From Paenibacillus caseinilyticus (GTDB lineage: Bacteria > Bacillota > Bacilli > Paenibacillales > NBRC-103111): a stretch of DNA of 64,000 bases. Shown piece by piece: positions 23,795 to 34,000 of this stretch. Position 1 is the first letter of the stretch; the number at the start of each line of letters is the position of its first letter. A program made the translations under genes and the position numbers. The notes beneath the pieces are model-generated. The model worked only from the letters and a program-made list of their open reading frames with translations, was not told where the DNA came from and made no database searches. The stretch is taken from NCBI RefSeq assembly GCF_027533645.1, contig NZ_JAQAGY010000016.1, forward strand, positions 62,001 through 126,000. Reading direction: 5' to 3'.

Positions 23795-26700
23795 ATGGGC
23801 AAACCGTTTCGCGCACATTTTTCATTCTTAGTTTCTTTACTGCTGACGCTTCAGTTGGTTCTTCCGGGGGCTGCCGCATTCGCGGAGACCAATTCATCCA
23901 TTCTGCCGCCGAGCAATCTGGCCTCGCAGTATGTGACGCCGGATGATGTTAAGCTTACGTGGTCTTCTGTGTTTGGAGCCACGGGATATCAGATCTACGA
24001 AATCGGCGACGGGCAGTTGAAGCCGCTTGCCAAGTCAACAACAACTACCTATACGCTGAACAACCTGGCGGAAGGTTCTTACACCTACGTGGTAGCTACG
24101 CTGAGCGCGGAAGGAGAGTCGGGTCCCGGAGCTCCGATCCAAGTGGATGTAGTCTACCCTGAGATGTCCGCTCCGGCTACGCTGACGTATACGGTTCAGA
24201 ACGGTAATGATATCGTACTGAACTGGGGGGCTTCCCTGAACGCCCAGACCTATAACGTATACAGCCTCGCTGCGGATGGCGCAACCTCGCTGATCACGAG
24301 CACTTCTGCCCGGACGTTCACTATAACGAACGCCCAAGAAGGGGTATATACGTATGCGGTAGCGGCCGTGAACTCGCTGTACGGCGAATCGCAGCCCGGT
24401 GCTCCGCTGCAGGTTACAGTGGGCAAGCCGATCATGGCGGCTCCTGGCAATCCTACATACACGCTGTCGAACGGCAGTGATGTGACGATCCGCTGGAATA
24501 CGGTCCCTTATGCTACTTCTTATAAAGTGTATCAGATCGTGGACGGACAGTCTGTCCTGCAAAAGACGGTTACTACCGCCACAGCCGCATTCACCAATGT
24601 ACCGGCGGGGGATTACACTTATGAAATCCGTTCCTACAGCGACCGCTTCGGCGAGTCCGCTGAGGGAAGCCGCCTCTCCCTGACGGTTGCCGCTGTTGCC
24701 TTGGCAGCTCCCGGCAGTCCGGCAGCCAAAATTCAAAACGGCAGCGACATCGTCCTGACGTGGACGGCCGCCGCTAACGCTACGGGATATAAGGTCTATC
24801 AGATCGTAGATGGGCAGCCTGTACTGAAAGGTACGGTAACCGGCACAACCGTGACTTACACGAACCAGCCAGCCGGGGATTACAGCTTTGAGATCCGCTC
24901 CACGAGTACGCGCTACGGCGATTCCGCCGATGCGGCTGCAGTAGCTGTATCCGTAGGCTCGATTACGATGAGCGCTCCGGGCGGCCTGACTTCCAAGCTG
25001 CAGAATGTGAACGACATCGTCCTGACGTGGACGGCCGCTGCGAACGCGACCGGCTACAAGGTGTACCAGATCGTGGACGGACAACCGGTATTGAAGAGCA
25101 CGGTAAGCGGGTTGACCGTTACGTATTCGAACCAGCCAAGCGGCAATTATACGTATAAAGTATATTCCTACTCCACACGTTTTGGAGATTCAGCCGAAGG
25201 CAGTGAAGTTACCCAGGCGGTGGAAGTGCCGGTTATGCTTCCTCCGGCGAATGTTGTCCAAGCTGTCAAGAGTGCAACCAGCTTCTCGCTTAGCTGGGAG
25301 GCGGCGGCTAATGCAACGGGTTATAAAGTATACCAGATTGTGAATGGGACCCCTACGCTGAAGAGCACCGTGTCCGCTCTTACCGTTACATTCTCGAACA
25401 TCCAGCCTGGCGATTACCTCTATGTAGTGAAGGCTTATAACAGCCGCTTCGGTGAGTCTGCCGAAGGTACACAGGTAACCTTCACAATGGCCGGACAGAC
25501 GATGGAAGCTCCAACGAATCTGACTTACACGGTCTCGAACGGGAACGACCTTACACTCAAATGGACGGCTGCTCCCTATGCGACAAGCTATAAGATTTAT
25601 ACGGTGAACGGCGAAGAGAAAGTACTGAAGAGCACGGTTACGGGTACTACGACCGTCTACTCGGGCATGCCGGCCGGCGATTATAAGTACGCCGTACATT
25701 CCGTTTCTGCTACACTGGGCGAATCTCCGGTTGGCGCAGAATTGTCCGTGCCTATCGTCTATCCGGTTATGGCCGCTCCGGGAGGACTTGCCGCGAAGGT
25801 GCAGAACGGGAACGATGTGGTTCTGACCTGGAGCGCTGCCACTTACGCGAACAGCTACAAAATCTATGAAGTGGTGAACGGGGAGAAGGTGCTGCTGAAG
25901 ACGGCAACGTCCCTAACCGTCACCAACAGCAAAGTCGCCAATGGCGAACACAAGTATGTAGTTCACTCGGTCAGCACCCGCTTTGGCGAGTCCCCGGTCG
26001 GCAGTGAAGTGTCGATTACGGTAGACCAACAAACCGTACTGGCTCCAGCGAACCTGACACAGAGCATCTCGAGCGGGAACAATGTGACCTTGAGATGGAC
26101 GGCGGCGACGTATGCCACATCCTATAAGGTGTACCAGGTCAAAGGCGCCGACAAGATCTTGGTGAAAACCGTTACCACTACTTCTGCTGATTTTACGAAC
26201 CAGCCAGAGGGTGATTACACCTATGTGGTTCACTCGGTCAGCGACCGGTTCGGCGAATCGGCCGAAGGCAGCACGGTAGCCTTCACCCTTGACTTCCCGG
26301 CTATGCAGGCACCGGCGAATTTCCGCTATACGATTTCGACCGGCAATGATCTCACGCTTGCTTGGAACAGTGCAAGCTATGCGACCGCCTATCGGGTCTA
26401 TGCCATCGAGAACGGACAGCGTGTGCTGAAGAAAACCGTAACTTCTCTCTCTCATGTACAAACGGGTCTGCCGGAAGGCACGTACACGTATGAAGTCGCA
26501 TCCTTCAGCGACCGCTTCGGCGAATCGGCTGAGACAGCCAAATTGACGTTCACCCTCGTGTGGCCGGTAGTTCAGCCTCCGGTACTCAAGGGCTCGGTAT
26601 TCAATGCGAACAATATGACCTTCACTTGGAACGCGGTGACGTGGGCTAACGAGTACCGGTTATACGAAGTAACCGGCGATACAAGACAGCTTCTGTACAA

Positions 26701-29104
26701 AGGCGCCGCGCTCACTTACAAAGTATACAACCTGACGGAAACGACGCATCACTATGAAGTTACAGCCGTCAGCACGCGCTTCGGCGAATCGGCTCCGTCC
26801 GTACGCTGGAGCGAGAATATCATCTATCCGGAGATGCAGCCGCCTACCGCCAGCCTCAAGCTGGTCGACGGCAAGACGGCACAGATTACTTGGACGTTCG
26901 CTACTTATGCCAATGGTTACAATGTATACCAGATCGTGAACGGCAAGCCGGTCGCCCTCATGAATAACTTGAACAATCTGTCATATACGGTAACGAATCT
27001 GCCGTATGCCAACCATGAGTTCTATGTTAGTTCTTTCAGCAACTCCTTCGGTGAGTCGGTTCCTTCGAACACGGTAACCGCCCGTCTCGTGACGGACACG
27101 ACCGCACCGGTAACTTCGTCGGATGCCTCGACAGCATGGACGAGCGGCAATCGTGTCGTTACCCTGACGGCTGCAGACAGCGAGAGCGGCGTAGAAACAA
27201 CATACTTTGCCGTGAACGGCGGAGAATACCAGATGGGTACGGCGGTAACGCTGACCGAAGAAGGCACGCATACGATCAGTTTCTATTCGGTCGACAAAGC
27301 AGGCAATAAAGAAGAGCCGCATACGGTAACCGTGAATATCGACCGTACGGCTCCGGTAACTTCCTCCGTGGTATCCCCTGAGGGAGTGGTGATGCTGACC
27401 TCGTCCGATACGGCCAGCGGCACGGCCAAGACGTTCTACTCCGTCAACGGTGCCCCTTATGCCGAAGGTACTTCGGTAGAAGTCAGCGGCGACGGCGTCA
27501 ATCAAGTGTCTTTCTACGCCGTGGATGCGGCAGGCAACGAAGAGAAAGTCCAAAGCGTGGAAGTGGTGATCGACCGTACGGCACCGGTCACGGAAGCTTC
27601 CGCGGCGGAAGGCTGGACGCGGGAAGATGTGACGGTGAGCCTGAAGGCAGCGGACGCCGGCAGCGGCGTGGCGCATACCTTCTACTCGATCAACGGCGGC
27701 ACGTATGCCGAAGGCAGCTCGGTTGTAGTGAGCAGCGAAGGGGTTGCGACAGTCTCCTTCTACTCGGTAGACCAAGCCGGCAATAAGGAGCAGGTCCGCA
27801 GCGTACAAGTCCGTATGGACCGCACGGCACCTGTAACGAAGGCGGATGTGTCCGCCGAAGGCAAAGTAAGCTTCGCCGCGGAGGATGCGGCGAGCGGTGC
27901 AGCGAAGACATTCTACTCCGTGAACGGCGCTCCGTACGCGGAAGGCTCTTCCGTTCAGGTAACGGAAGAAGGCAAGACCAGCGTATCCTTCTACTCCGTA
28001 GACGCAGCGGGTAATGAAGAGAAGGCACAAACAACGGAAGTCGTGATCGACCGCACCGCTCCTGTAACAGAAGCGGCGGCTCCAAGCGGCTGGTCCGCAG
28101 GAGAAGTAACCGTGAAACTGGCGGCTGCCGATGCACTCAGCGGGATCGCCGCGACTTACTACTCCATAGATGGTGCTCCTTACGCAGAAGGTACTGCTGC
28201 CGTAATTGGCACGGACGGTACCCATGCCATTGCCTTCTACTCCGTAGACGCAGCAGGCAACAAGGAAGAGGCGCATCAAGTGTCCGTGCAGATCGACCGC
28301 ACGGCACCGGTAACCGAAGCTTCCGCACCTGCCGGCTGGACGAAAGAAGATGTGACGGTAAGCTTCAAAGCATCGGATGCGGCAAGCGGCGTGGCGAAGA
28401 CCTTCTACTCCGTGAACGGCGCTGCTTATGCCGAGGGTACATCCGTTAAGATTACGGCTGAAGGCACAAGCACGGTTAACTTCTACGCCGTGGATGCTGC
28501 AGGCAATAAGGAAGAATCCAAGCAAGTAAAGGTAAGCATCGACCGTACCGCCCCAGTGGTGGCTATGGATCTGCAAGAAACGTACAACCTGGGCGAATCC
28601 GTGAAGCTCGCCTATACGGCGAAGGATAGCCAGTCGGGCATTGCCTCTGAGTCGATGACGGTGGCTGCACCGAACGCAGCAGCATCCGCTGCGGCGAACG
28701 GCACAGCGCTCAAGTTCGACAAGCCGGGCACTTACACCATTACTGTGACAGCCGCGGATCAGGCGGGACACGTGACGACGATCCGCAAGACGATAGCGGT
28801 AGCTGTTCCGGCAACGATTGAAGTGACACCTGGCGTGATCAAAGGCAACAACGGCGTGTTCACCGTACGTGTAAGCCTGCCTGCAGGATACAGCACACAG
28901 GGTTTTGATCTGAACACAGCCCGCGTCAACGGCGTTAAGGCGCTGACGAGCAACAACGGCTACTACAACCAGGCGAAGAACGGACAGTTCAAGTTCGAAC
29001 GTTCCGACTTCACTTGGAACGGATCCGAAGTGACGCTGGTCTTCCAAGGCAATGTGAACGGAGTACTGGTCACCGGCCAGACTACCGTGAAGGTTCAGAA
29101 GTAA
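23795..29104 (+). CDS. Giant secreted repeat protein: 12 fibronectin-III-like plus 6 OmpL47-like modules
   Basis: 1769 residues. Signal peptide at 1-31 (cleavage after AAAFA). Residues about 36-1100 are twelve modules of about 90 residues with the FN3-like pattern APxNLT..NGNDxxLxW.AA.ATSYKVYQI, ending GDYTY.V.S.S.RFGESAEGS. Residues about 1100-1580 are six modules starting DRTAPVT with DA.SGVA.TFYSVNG..YAEG and FYSVDAAGNKE (OmpL47/Ig-like). An Ig-like module (1582-1670) and a C-terminal domain of about 95 residues follow. No LPXTG, S-layer homology or membrane anchor is visible, so it is secreted or held by an unknown contact. ATG at 23795 is chosen for its signal peptide; the upstream TTG lies in the riboswitch terminator. 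A role in matrix or adhesion is inferred from repeats and cyclic di-GMP control. Confidence 0.88.
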   Translation: MGKPFRAHFSFLVSLLLTLQLVLPGAAAFAETNSSILPPSNLASQYVTPDDVKLTWSSVFGATGYQIYEIGDGQLKPLAKSTTTTYTLNNLAEGSYTYVVATLSAEGESGPGAPIQVDVVYPEMSAPATLTYTVQNGNDIVLNWGASLNAQTYNVYSLAADGATSLITSTSARTFTITNAQEGVYTYAVAAVNSLYGESQPGAPLQVTVGKPIMAAPGNPTYTLSNGSDVTIRWNTVPYATSYKVYQIVDGQSVLQKTVTTATAAFTNVPAGDYTYEIRSYSDRFGESAEGSRLSLTVAAVALAAPGSPAAKIQNGSDIVLTWTAAANATGYKVYQIVDGQPVLKGTVTGTTVTYTNQPAGDYSFEIRSTSTRYGDSADAAAVAVSVGSITMSAPGGLTSKLQNVNDIVLTWTAAANATGYKVYQIVDGQPVLKSTVSGLTVTYSNQPSGNYTYKVYSYSTRFGDSAEGSEVTQAVEVPVMLPPANVVQAVKSATSFSLSWEAAANATGYKVYQIVNGTPTLKSTVSALTVTFSNIQPGDYLYVVKAYNSRFGESAEGTQVTFTMAGQTMEAPTNLTYTVSNGNDLTLKWTAAPYATSYKIYTVNGEEKVLKSTVTGTTTVYSGMPAGDYKYAVHSVSATLGESPVGAELSVPIVYPVMAAPGGLAAKVQNGNDVVLTWSAATYANSYKIYEVVNGEKVLLKTATSLTVTNSKVANGEHKYVVHSVSTRFGESPVGSEVSITVDQQTVLAPANLTQSISSGNNVTLRWTAATYATSYKVYQVKGADKILVKTVTTTSADFTNQPEGDYTYVVHSVSDRFGESAEGSTVAFTLDFPAMQAPANFRYTISTGNDLTLAWNSASYATAYRVYAIENGQRVLKKTVTSLSHVQTGLPEGTYTYEVASFSDRFGESAETAKLTFTLVWPVVQPPVLKGSVFNANNMTFTWNAVTWANEYRLYEVTGDTRQLLYKGAALTYKVYNLTETTHHYEVTAVSTRFGESAPSVRWSENIIYPEMQPPTASLKLVDGKTAQITWTFATYANGYNVYQIVNGKPVALMNNLNNLSYTVTNLPYANHEFYVSSFSNSFGESVPSNTVTARLVTDTTAPVTSSDASTAWTSGNRVVTLTAADSESGVETTYFAVNGGEYQMGTAVTLTEEGTHTISFYSVDKAGNKEEPHTVTVNIDRTAPVTSSVVSPEGVVMLTSSDTASGTAKTFYSVNGAPYAEGTSVEVSGDGVNQVSFYAVDAAGNEEKVQSVEVVIDRTAPVTEASAAEGWTREDVTVSLKAADAGSGVAHTFYSINGGTYAEGSSVVVSSEGVATVSFYSVDQAGNKEQVRSVQVRMDRTAPVTKADVSAEGKVSFAAEDAASGAAKTFYSVNGAPYAEGSSVQVTEEGKTSVSFYSVDAAGNEEKAQTTEVVIDRTAPVTEAAAPSGWSAGEVTVKLAAADALSGIAATYYSIDGAPYAEGTAAVIGTDGTHAIAFYSVDAAGNKEEAHQVSVQIDRTAPVTEASAPAGWTKEDVTVSFKASDAASGVAKTFYSVNGAAYAEGTSVKITAEGTSTVNFYAVDAAGNKEESKQVKVSIDRTAPVVAMDLQETYNLGESVKLAYTAKDSQSGIASESMTVAAPNAAASAAANGTALKFDKPGTYTITVTAADQAGHVTTIRKTIAVAVPATIEVTPGVIKGNNGVFTVRVSLPAGYSTQGFDLNTARVNGVKALTSNNGYYNQAKNGQFKFERSDFTWNGSEVTLVFQGNVNGVLVTGQTTVKVQK

Positions 29105-29121
29105 TTCAGCTGCATGCATCG

Positions 29122-29152
29122 TCCCTCCGTCTTTTGGCGGAGGGATTTTTTT
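29122..29152 (+). terminator. Terminator of the giant secreted protein gene
   Basis: TCCCTCCG (29122-29129) pairs with CGGAGGGA (29138-29145), followed by seven T. Confidence 0.9.
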
Positions 29153-29211
29153 GTCATAACGGCAAGGGAGAGTCACTGGCCCCGGTGACAAAAGTTGCAT
29201 GCTCTATAAGG

Positions 29212-29239
29212 CAAATAAAAAGCTTGGATCAGCCGATAT
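29212..29239 (+). promoter_or_regulatory. SigD-type promoter of the second MCP gene
   Basis: A perfect SigD -10, GCCGATAT (29232-29239), with CAAA (29212-29215) 16 bases upstream in place of TAAA. The -10 ends 48 bases before the start codon of a chemotaxis receptor. Confidence 0.7.
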
Positions 29240-29287
29240 ATAATGTATCGCAGCTAAAACAAGATTTAGAAGGAGGATCACCCCAAC

Positions 29288-31339
29288 ATGTTTCAACTCA
29301 AGAGCATTCAAACCAAAACGATGCTGGCCGTCGTGCCTTTGATAACCATTACGCTCTTATCCATGATAGCCTACGCTTATAACAGCAGTGAGAATCTCAT
29401 CAACCGAGAGATCCAGGACAAGATGCAGGGGCAGCTCGGCAGCGTGGCCGGACAGATTGATGCGAAGCTTCTGACCCACCGGAAAGTAGCGGAGATGATC
29501 GCAAGAACTACAGAGACCGCTCCATCCCTTTGGACTCTCGATCACTACGTAGCCGCTACCGCCAAAGGGCTTGGAAGCAGTACGGATACCTTCGGACTGG
29601 GGGTCTTTTTCGAACCTTACAGCTATAAGCCGGATCTTAAGTATTTCTCGACCTACAGCCACAGAGAGGGTAACGGCTTCGCCCACACGGAAGAATATAA
29701 TACGGATGCTTACGACTATCCGAATCAGCCTTGGTACAAAATCGTCTCGAAATCTCAGGCCAAGTTTGCCTATACGGCTCCGTATTATGATGAATTGACG
29801 AAGGTAACTATGGTAACGACAGCCGTTCCATTCTATACGGAATCGGGTAAACTGCTCGGAGTCACTACCGGAGATATCAATTTGTCCAGTCTGCAGGAAC
29901 TTATCCAGAAGACCGCCGTGGGGAAGACCGGTTGGGCCTTCCTGCTCGACGGACAGGGGACCTATCTATCCGATCCGGCAGCCGATAAGATCATGAAGCT
30001 CGGCATCACCCAAGATCCGAATGCTTCTCTGGCTGCTCTGGGAACAGGGATGTTAGCGGGAGAGGGCGGAGAAGCTTCTTACGAGGATGAGCAAGGTACG
30101 AACCGTATCTATTACCGGAAGGTTCCGGAGACCGGATGGGTGCTGGCTCTGGTCATGCCGGAGAAGGAGCTTCAGGAGCCGCTGCATAAGCTGGTGCTGT
30201 CTCTGGCCGTCGGCGGGATCGCAGCGATCCTCCTGATGGCGGCGATTATCGTGTTGTTCAGCCGGTATCTGAAGGGGCAAATCCGCAAGACGAATGAGAT
30301 GGCCGGACATATTGCTTCCGGGGATCTGACGCACAGCATCAAAGTCCAGACGGTCGACGAATTCGGCCAAATGGGCCAAAATCTGAACGACATGACACAG
30401 AAGCTCAGAGAGATGATCAGCTCGGTATCCCTGCATACCCACATGGTCGCATCGACCTCGGAGCAGTTGTCGGCAAGTGCCGAAGAGACGGCAAAGGCAA
30501 CGGAGCAGATTGCGGATTCCGTAGGCCATGTGGCCAGCGGTTCGGACAAGCAGGCGCTCCTTGTTTCTTCATCGAAGCAGGTGATTACGGAAATCTCCCA
30601 TCAGATTCACTCGATCGCCGAGGGGATCGACGGAGTCAACGAGGGAGCTTCCCGCACCTCCGATCAGGCGAAGAACGGCAGCCAATCCGTCGAGGAAGTT
30701 ACGCAGCAGATGAGACGCATTCAAGCTAACATGCATCAGTCTACGGGGATCGTGAATGAGCTCAGCACGAAGTCCCAAGAGATTGGTGAGATGATCTCCC
30801 TGATCACGACGATCTCCAGCCAGACGAACCTGCTCGCGTTGAATGCTTCTATCGAGGCATCCCGTGCGGGAGAGCAGGGAAGGGGATTTGCGGTGGTTGC
30901 CAGCGAAGTTCGCAAGCTGGCCGAGCAGTCCGCACAGGCCGCCGACCATATCCGGAGGTTGATCAGCGAAGTCCAGAATGAGATCAGCCGGGCTGTGCAG
31001 TCGATGAACGAAGGCAACCAAGCCGTGAATGAAGGCACGGCTACGGCCGAGAAGGTGACGACGGCTTTCGGCGGTATTCTGGCCGCGGTGGAAGATACGT
31101 TCCGGCGCGTGCAGGCCGTCTCCGGCTCCGCGGCGGTGATCCGTAAGGATGCCCGCACCATGGTGGAAGCCGTAGAGCAAATTTCCGATATCTCGAATAC
31201 GGCCATGGACAGTACGCAGAGCATCGCCGCAGCGGTCGAGCAGCAGCTGGCTTCGATGGAAGAAGTCGGTGCAGCCGCCCAGACGCTCTCGAAGATGGCC
31301 GACGAGCTTCAAGAAGTGGTGGGAGCTTTCCGGATGTAG
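29288..31339 (+). CDS. Methyl-accepting chemotaxis protein with a dCache-type sensor
   Basis: 683 residues. Membrane helix at about 10-30, a large extracellular double-Cache domain at about 35-298 with [10 protein letters not shown] and [14 protein letters not shown], both typical of dCache_1, a second membrane helix at about 302-324, HAMP at about 325-380 ([25 protein letters not shown]), then the signalling helices with [24 protein letters not shown] at the tip. dCache receptors usually bind amino acids, organic acids or other small ligands; which one is unknown. AGAAGGAGG precedes the ATG. The SigD promoter ties it to motility. Confidence 0.9.
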   Translation: MFQLKSIQTKTMLAVVPLITITLLSMIAYAYNSSENLINREIQDKMQGQLGSVAGQIDAKLLTHRKVAEMIARTTETAPSLWTLDHYVAATAKGLGSSTDTFGLGVFFEPYSYKPDLKYFSTYSHREGNGFAHTEEYNTDAYDYPNQPWYKIVSKSQAKFAYTAPYYDELTKVTMVTTAVPFYTESGKLLGVTTGDINLSSLQELIQKTAVGKTGWAFLLDGQGTYLSDPAADKIMKLGITQDPNASLAALGTGMLAGEGGEASYEDEQGTNRIYYRKVPETGWVLALVMPEKELQEPLHKLVLSLAVGGIAAILLMAAIIVLFSRYLKGQIRKTNEMAGHIASGDLTHSIKVQTVDEFGQMGQNLNDMTQKLREMISSVSLHTHMVASTSEQLSASAEETAKATEQIADSVGHVASGSDKQALLVSSSKQVITEISHQIHSIAEGIDGVNEGASRTSDQAKNGSQSVEEVTQQMRRIQANMHQSTGIVNELSTKSQEIGEMISLITTISSQTNLLALNASIEASRAGEQGRGFAVVASEVRKLAEQSAQAADHIRRLISEVQNEISRAVQSMNEGNQAVNEGTATAEKVTTAFGGILAAVEDTFRRVQAVSGSAAVIRKDARTMVEAVEQISDISNTAMDSTQSIAAAVEQQLASMEEVGAAAQTLSKMADELQEVVGAFRM

Positions 31340-31378
31340 GAAGCCGAAGAGGTAAAAAATGAAATATGTCCGTTTGAC

Positions 31379-31424
31379 CAACCCATGCCTTCCCTGCGCC
31401 ATGCGCAGGGCGGGGCGTGGGTTG
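31379..31424. repeat. Long GC-rich hairpin between MCP and GGDEF-EAL genes
   Basis: CAACCCA (31379-31385)/TGGGTTG (31418-31424), GCC/GGC, then CCCTGCGC (31392-31399)/GCGCAGGG (31403-31410). No T-run follows, so it is either a weak terminator or a structured leader for the next gene. Confidence 0.6.
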
Positions 31425-31455
31425 AACGGGTATAAGCGATAACGCGTTTGAGGAG

Positions 31456-33864
31456 ATGTTCAAGATGTCTGCCTGGTTGTTTCTTCTCTCTCTTTTCAGC
31501 TATATGCTGCCCATCGGATTTTTCTTCTACATAGCGGTGGAGGTCCAGCTTCGTGCCCGCACGCTGCTCAACAGGTTGTCATCATGGTTGTTTTATTCCA
31601 TCATGATTCTGTTTACCTCAGGCTTCCTCACCAGTGTCTTCCCGGCGGATTACGCAGCGGCCATGGTTCTCTGGTTCAAGCTGATTCCTTCTTTCTTTAT
31701 TATGTCCTTCGCGTTGCATCTGACGATCCGGATTACGGGCCGGTATGATCATTGGTCCCGGCTCAGGGTAGTCGTGGTAAGCTATTGGCCAGCGGCCTGC
31801 TCCCTGCTGCTTCTCATTCCTTCTCGGTACGTATCGGTACACCTCATGGAGCGGGGGGTATGGAAGGATGCCCAGCCCAGTCTCGCTCTTTTCGCGGTGA
31901 TTATGATTGCGGCGGTATATACGATTGCTGCTTGTTCCCGGTTTTTGTATCAAGGCATGAAATTCGTCAGCCGTGCAGGCGGTATGCCGCACAAGAGGAA
32001 ACAGGTCCGGTTCATCCTGTGGGCCTTCCTTCTGGGAGGCTCCATCTGCATAGGCCTTTCTTATTTCAATCACTATCTTTTCTTCACCGATGCTTTCAGT
32101 TATCCGGAGCCCAGTATGATGGGACTTATTCTGTTCGCTTTCATGATCCGGTATGCGATGACAAGGTATGAGTTTCTGCCGTCCATTGAGCGCAGGTACA
32201 AAATCTTGTATGAGCGTTCCCCGGTGGCAATCCTACTGGCGGACAGGCACGAGAGGGTCATCGAAGCGAACCCGGCGGCCCAAGAGCTGTTCGGGCGCCC
32301 GAAGGCTTTTCTCTTAAAGGTGAATTATAAGGACCTGCTTGCCCCCTACCAGGGACCCCGGCGGAGACAAGAAGCTTCGGAGAACGAAGAAACTCATGTC
32401 ACCATGCCTTTGGAAGCAGGCCACACGCAGCGGATCGTAACAGTGGAGAGAGAGCAGATTCTCTCCGGAGGGGAGCCGTATGAGTACCTGCTTATCCGCG
32501 ATATCACGGAGAGCGTCAAGGCCGAGGAGCGAATCATGTTCATGGCCTACCATGATCCCCTGACAGGCTTAGGCAACCGGCGGCGGCTGCAAGAGACGCT
32601 GCCCGAGCTTCTGCTTGGACAGGAGGGGCAGGAGAACGCGGCGGTGGCCCTCCTGATGATGGACCTGGACCACTTCAAGCACGTCAACGATACGAGGGGA
32701 CACCACGTAGGCGATCTGCTCCTGCGGCATGTGGCTGGCGTCCTGCAGACGAGGGCGGGGGATGCCGAGCTCATCTGCCGCTTGGGCGGCGATGAGTTCG
32801 CCCTGCTCTTCCAAGGCACGGAGGAAGAAACGGAGCGGGTCTGCGAGGCCATCCTGGAAGGACTGCGGGAGCCGTTCGAGCATGGAGGGGAGGGGCTCGC
32901 CGTATCGGCCAGTATCGGGGTCTGTCTATCCCCGGCCTACGGAACGAACCCCGAGCAGCTGCTGCAGTACGCCGATATGGCCATGTATGAGGCCAAACGC
33001 AGCGGGCGCGGGCGTTATGCCTGGTTTACGGGCGAACTGAAGCAGGCCCAGGAGAGCACGCGCACCATGGAGCTTCAGATGGCTGAAGCCCTGAAGGAAG
33101 AACGCTTCGTCCTGTATTACCAACCCCAAGTGGACTTGCAGACCGAAGAGGTATGCGGCGTAGAGGCGCTGATCCGCTGGGTGGAGCAGGACGGCACCGT
33201 CCGTCCGCCCGGGGAGTTCATCCCGCTTGCCGAGGAGAACGGCTCGATCGTGGAGCTCGGACGCTGGGTGCTGGAGGAAGCCTGCCGGACGGGCCGGGCT
33301 TGGCTGGATGAGGGGGGAGGCGAGTGGTCGATCTCGATCAACGTCTCCAACCGGGAACTCGCGGGCCGCGATTACCTACAGCATGTCGACTCTATTCTGG
33401 AGAAGACCGGGTTCCCGCCAGGATATCTTCAGCTGGAGATGACGGAGAGCACGACGATCTCGGAAGAGCATCATCAGCTTCATCTGTTCACCGAGATTGC
33501 CGGCCGGGGCATACGCCTTGCCATGGATGACTTCGGAACGGGGTACTCCACCTTCTCGGTCATTCAGATGCTGCCGTTCCACATATTCAAGCTGGATAAA
33601 TCGATGATCGATGATATCGTGACGGCTGCGCAAACGCGTCATATCGTGAAGGCGATGATCATTATGGCGCACAGCCTGAGCCAGCGGGTCGTGGCGGAAG
33701 GCGTGGAGACCGCCGAGCAGGTGGAGGTGCTGCGGGAGCTGGGCTGCGATGCGGTCCAGGGCTACTTCTACAGCAAGCCGCTGCCGGAGGCGGAGCTGCT
33801 CGCCTGGTTGAAGGCGCGCAGGAATACAGCAGCATACGGCACGCCTGAGTTAAAAGAAGGGTAA
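31456..33864 (+). CDS. Membrane PAS-GGDEF-EAL protein (cyclic di-GMP turnover)
   Basis: 802 residues. About seven membrane helices fill residues 1-235. A PAS domain follows (YERSPVAILLADRHERVIEANPAAQELFG, about 252-355), then GGDEF at about 360-525 with the motif LGGDEF intact, and EAL at about 535-790. All catalytic EAL landmarks are present: EAL in CGVEALIRW, N in INVSN, E in MTES, DD in MDDFGTGYST, K in KLDKS, E in EGVET and Q in QGYFYSKP. The inhibitory RxxD site five residues before GGDEF is missing (GDAE there), so product inhibition is not expected. It may both make and degrade cyclic di-GMP; the net direction is undecided. It lies 2.4 kb downstream of the riboswitch-controlled gene. 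Confidence 0.92.
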   Translation: MFKMSAWLFLLSLFSYMLPIGFFFYIAVEVQLRARTLLNRLSSWLFYSIMILFTSGFLTSVFPADYAAAMVLWFKLIPSFFIMSFALHLTIRITGRYDHWSRLRVVVVSYWPAACSLLLLIPSRYVSVHLMERGVWKDAQPSLALFAVIMIAAVYTIAACSRFLYQGMKFVSRAGGMPHKRKQVRFILWAFLLGGSICIGLSYFNHYLFFTDAFSYPEPSMMGLILFAFMIRYAMTRYEFLPSIERRYKILYERSPVAILLADRHERVIEANPAAQELFGRPKAFLLKVNYKDLLAPYQGPRRRQEASENEETHVTMPLEAGHTQRIVTVEREQILSGGEPYEYLLIRDITESVKAEERIMFMAYHDPLTGLGNRRRLQETLPELLLGQEGQENAAVALLMMDLDHFKHVNDTRGHHVGDLLLRHVAGVLQTRAGDAELICRLGGDEFALLFQGTEEETERVCEAILEGLREPFEHGGEGLAVSASIGVCLSPAYGTNPEQLLQYADMAMYEAKRSGRGRYAWFTGELKQAQESTRTMELQMAEALKEERFVLYYQPQVDLQTEEVCGVEALIRWVEQDGTVRPPGEFIPLAEENGSIVELGRWVLEEACRTGRAWLDEGGGEWSISINVSNRELAGRDYLQHVDSILEKTGFPPGYLQLEMTESTTISEEHHQLHLFTEIAGRGIRLAMDDFGTGYSTFSVIQMLPFHIFKLDKSMIDDIVTAAQTRHIVKAMIIMAHSLSQRVVAEGVETAEQVEVLRELGCDAVQGYFYSKPLPEAELLAWLKARRNTAAYGTPELKEG

Positions 33865-34000
33865 CCGGAGTGCGGCGGAGGAGCCTTGAGGCAGCAGCCT
33901 GAAGGCTGTTCGGCCTGCAGGTAGGCTTGGTCTAGGGGAACCAAGCCTGGCTTCCCGAAGAGCAAGCTGGGAGGTCAGGCTTGGGGGGGCGCGGGATGGT

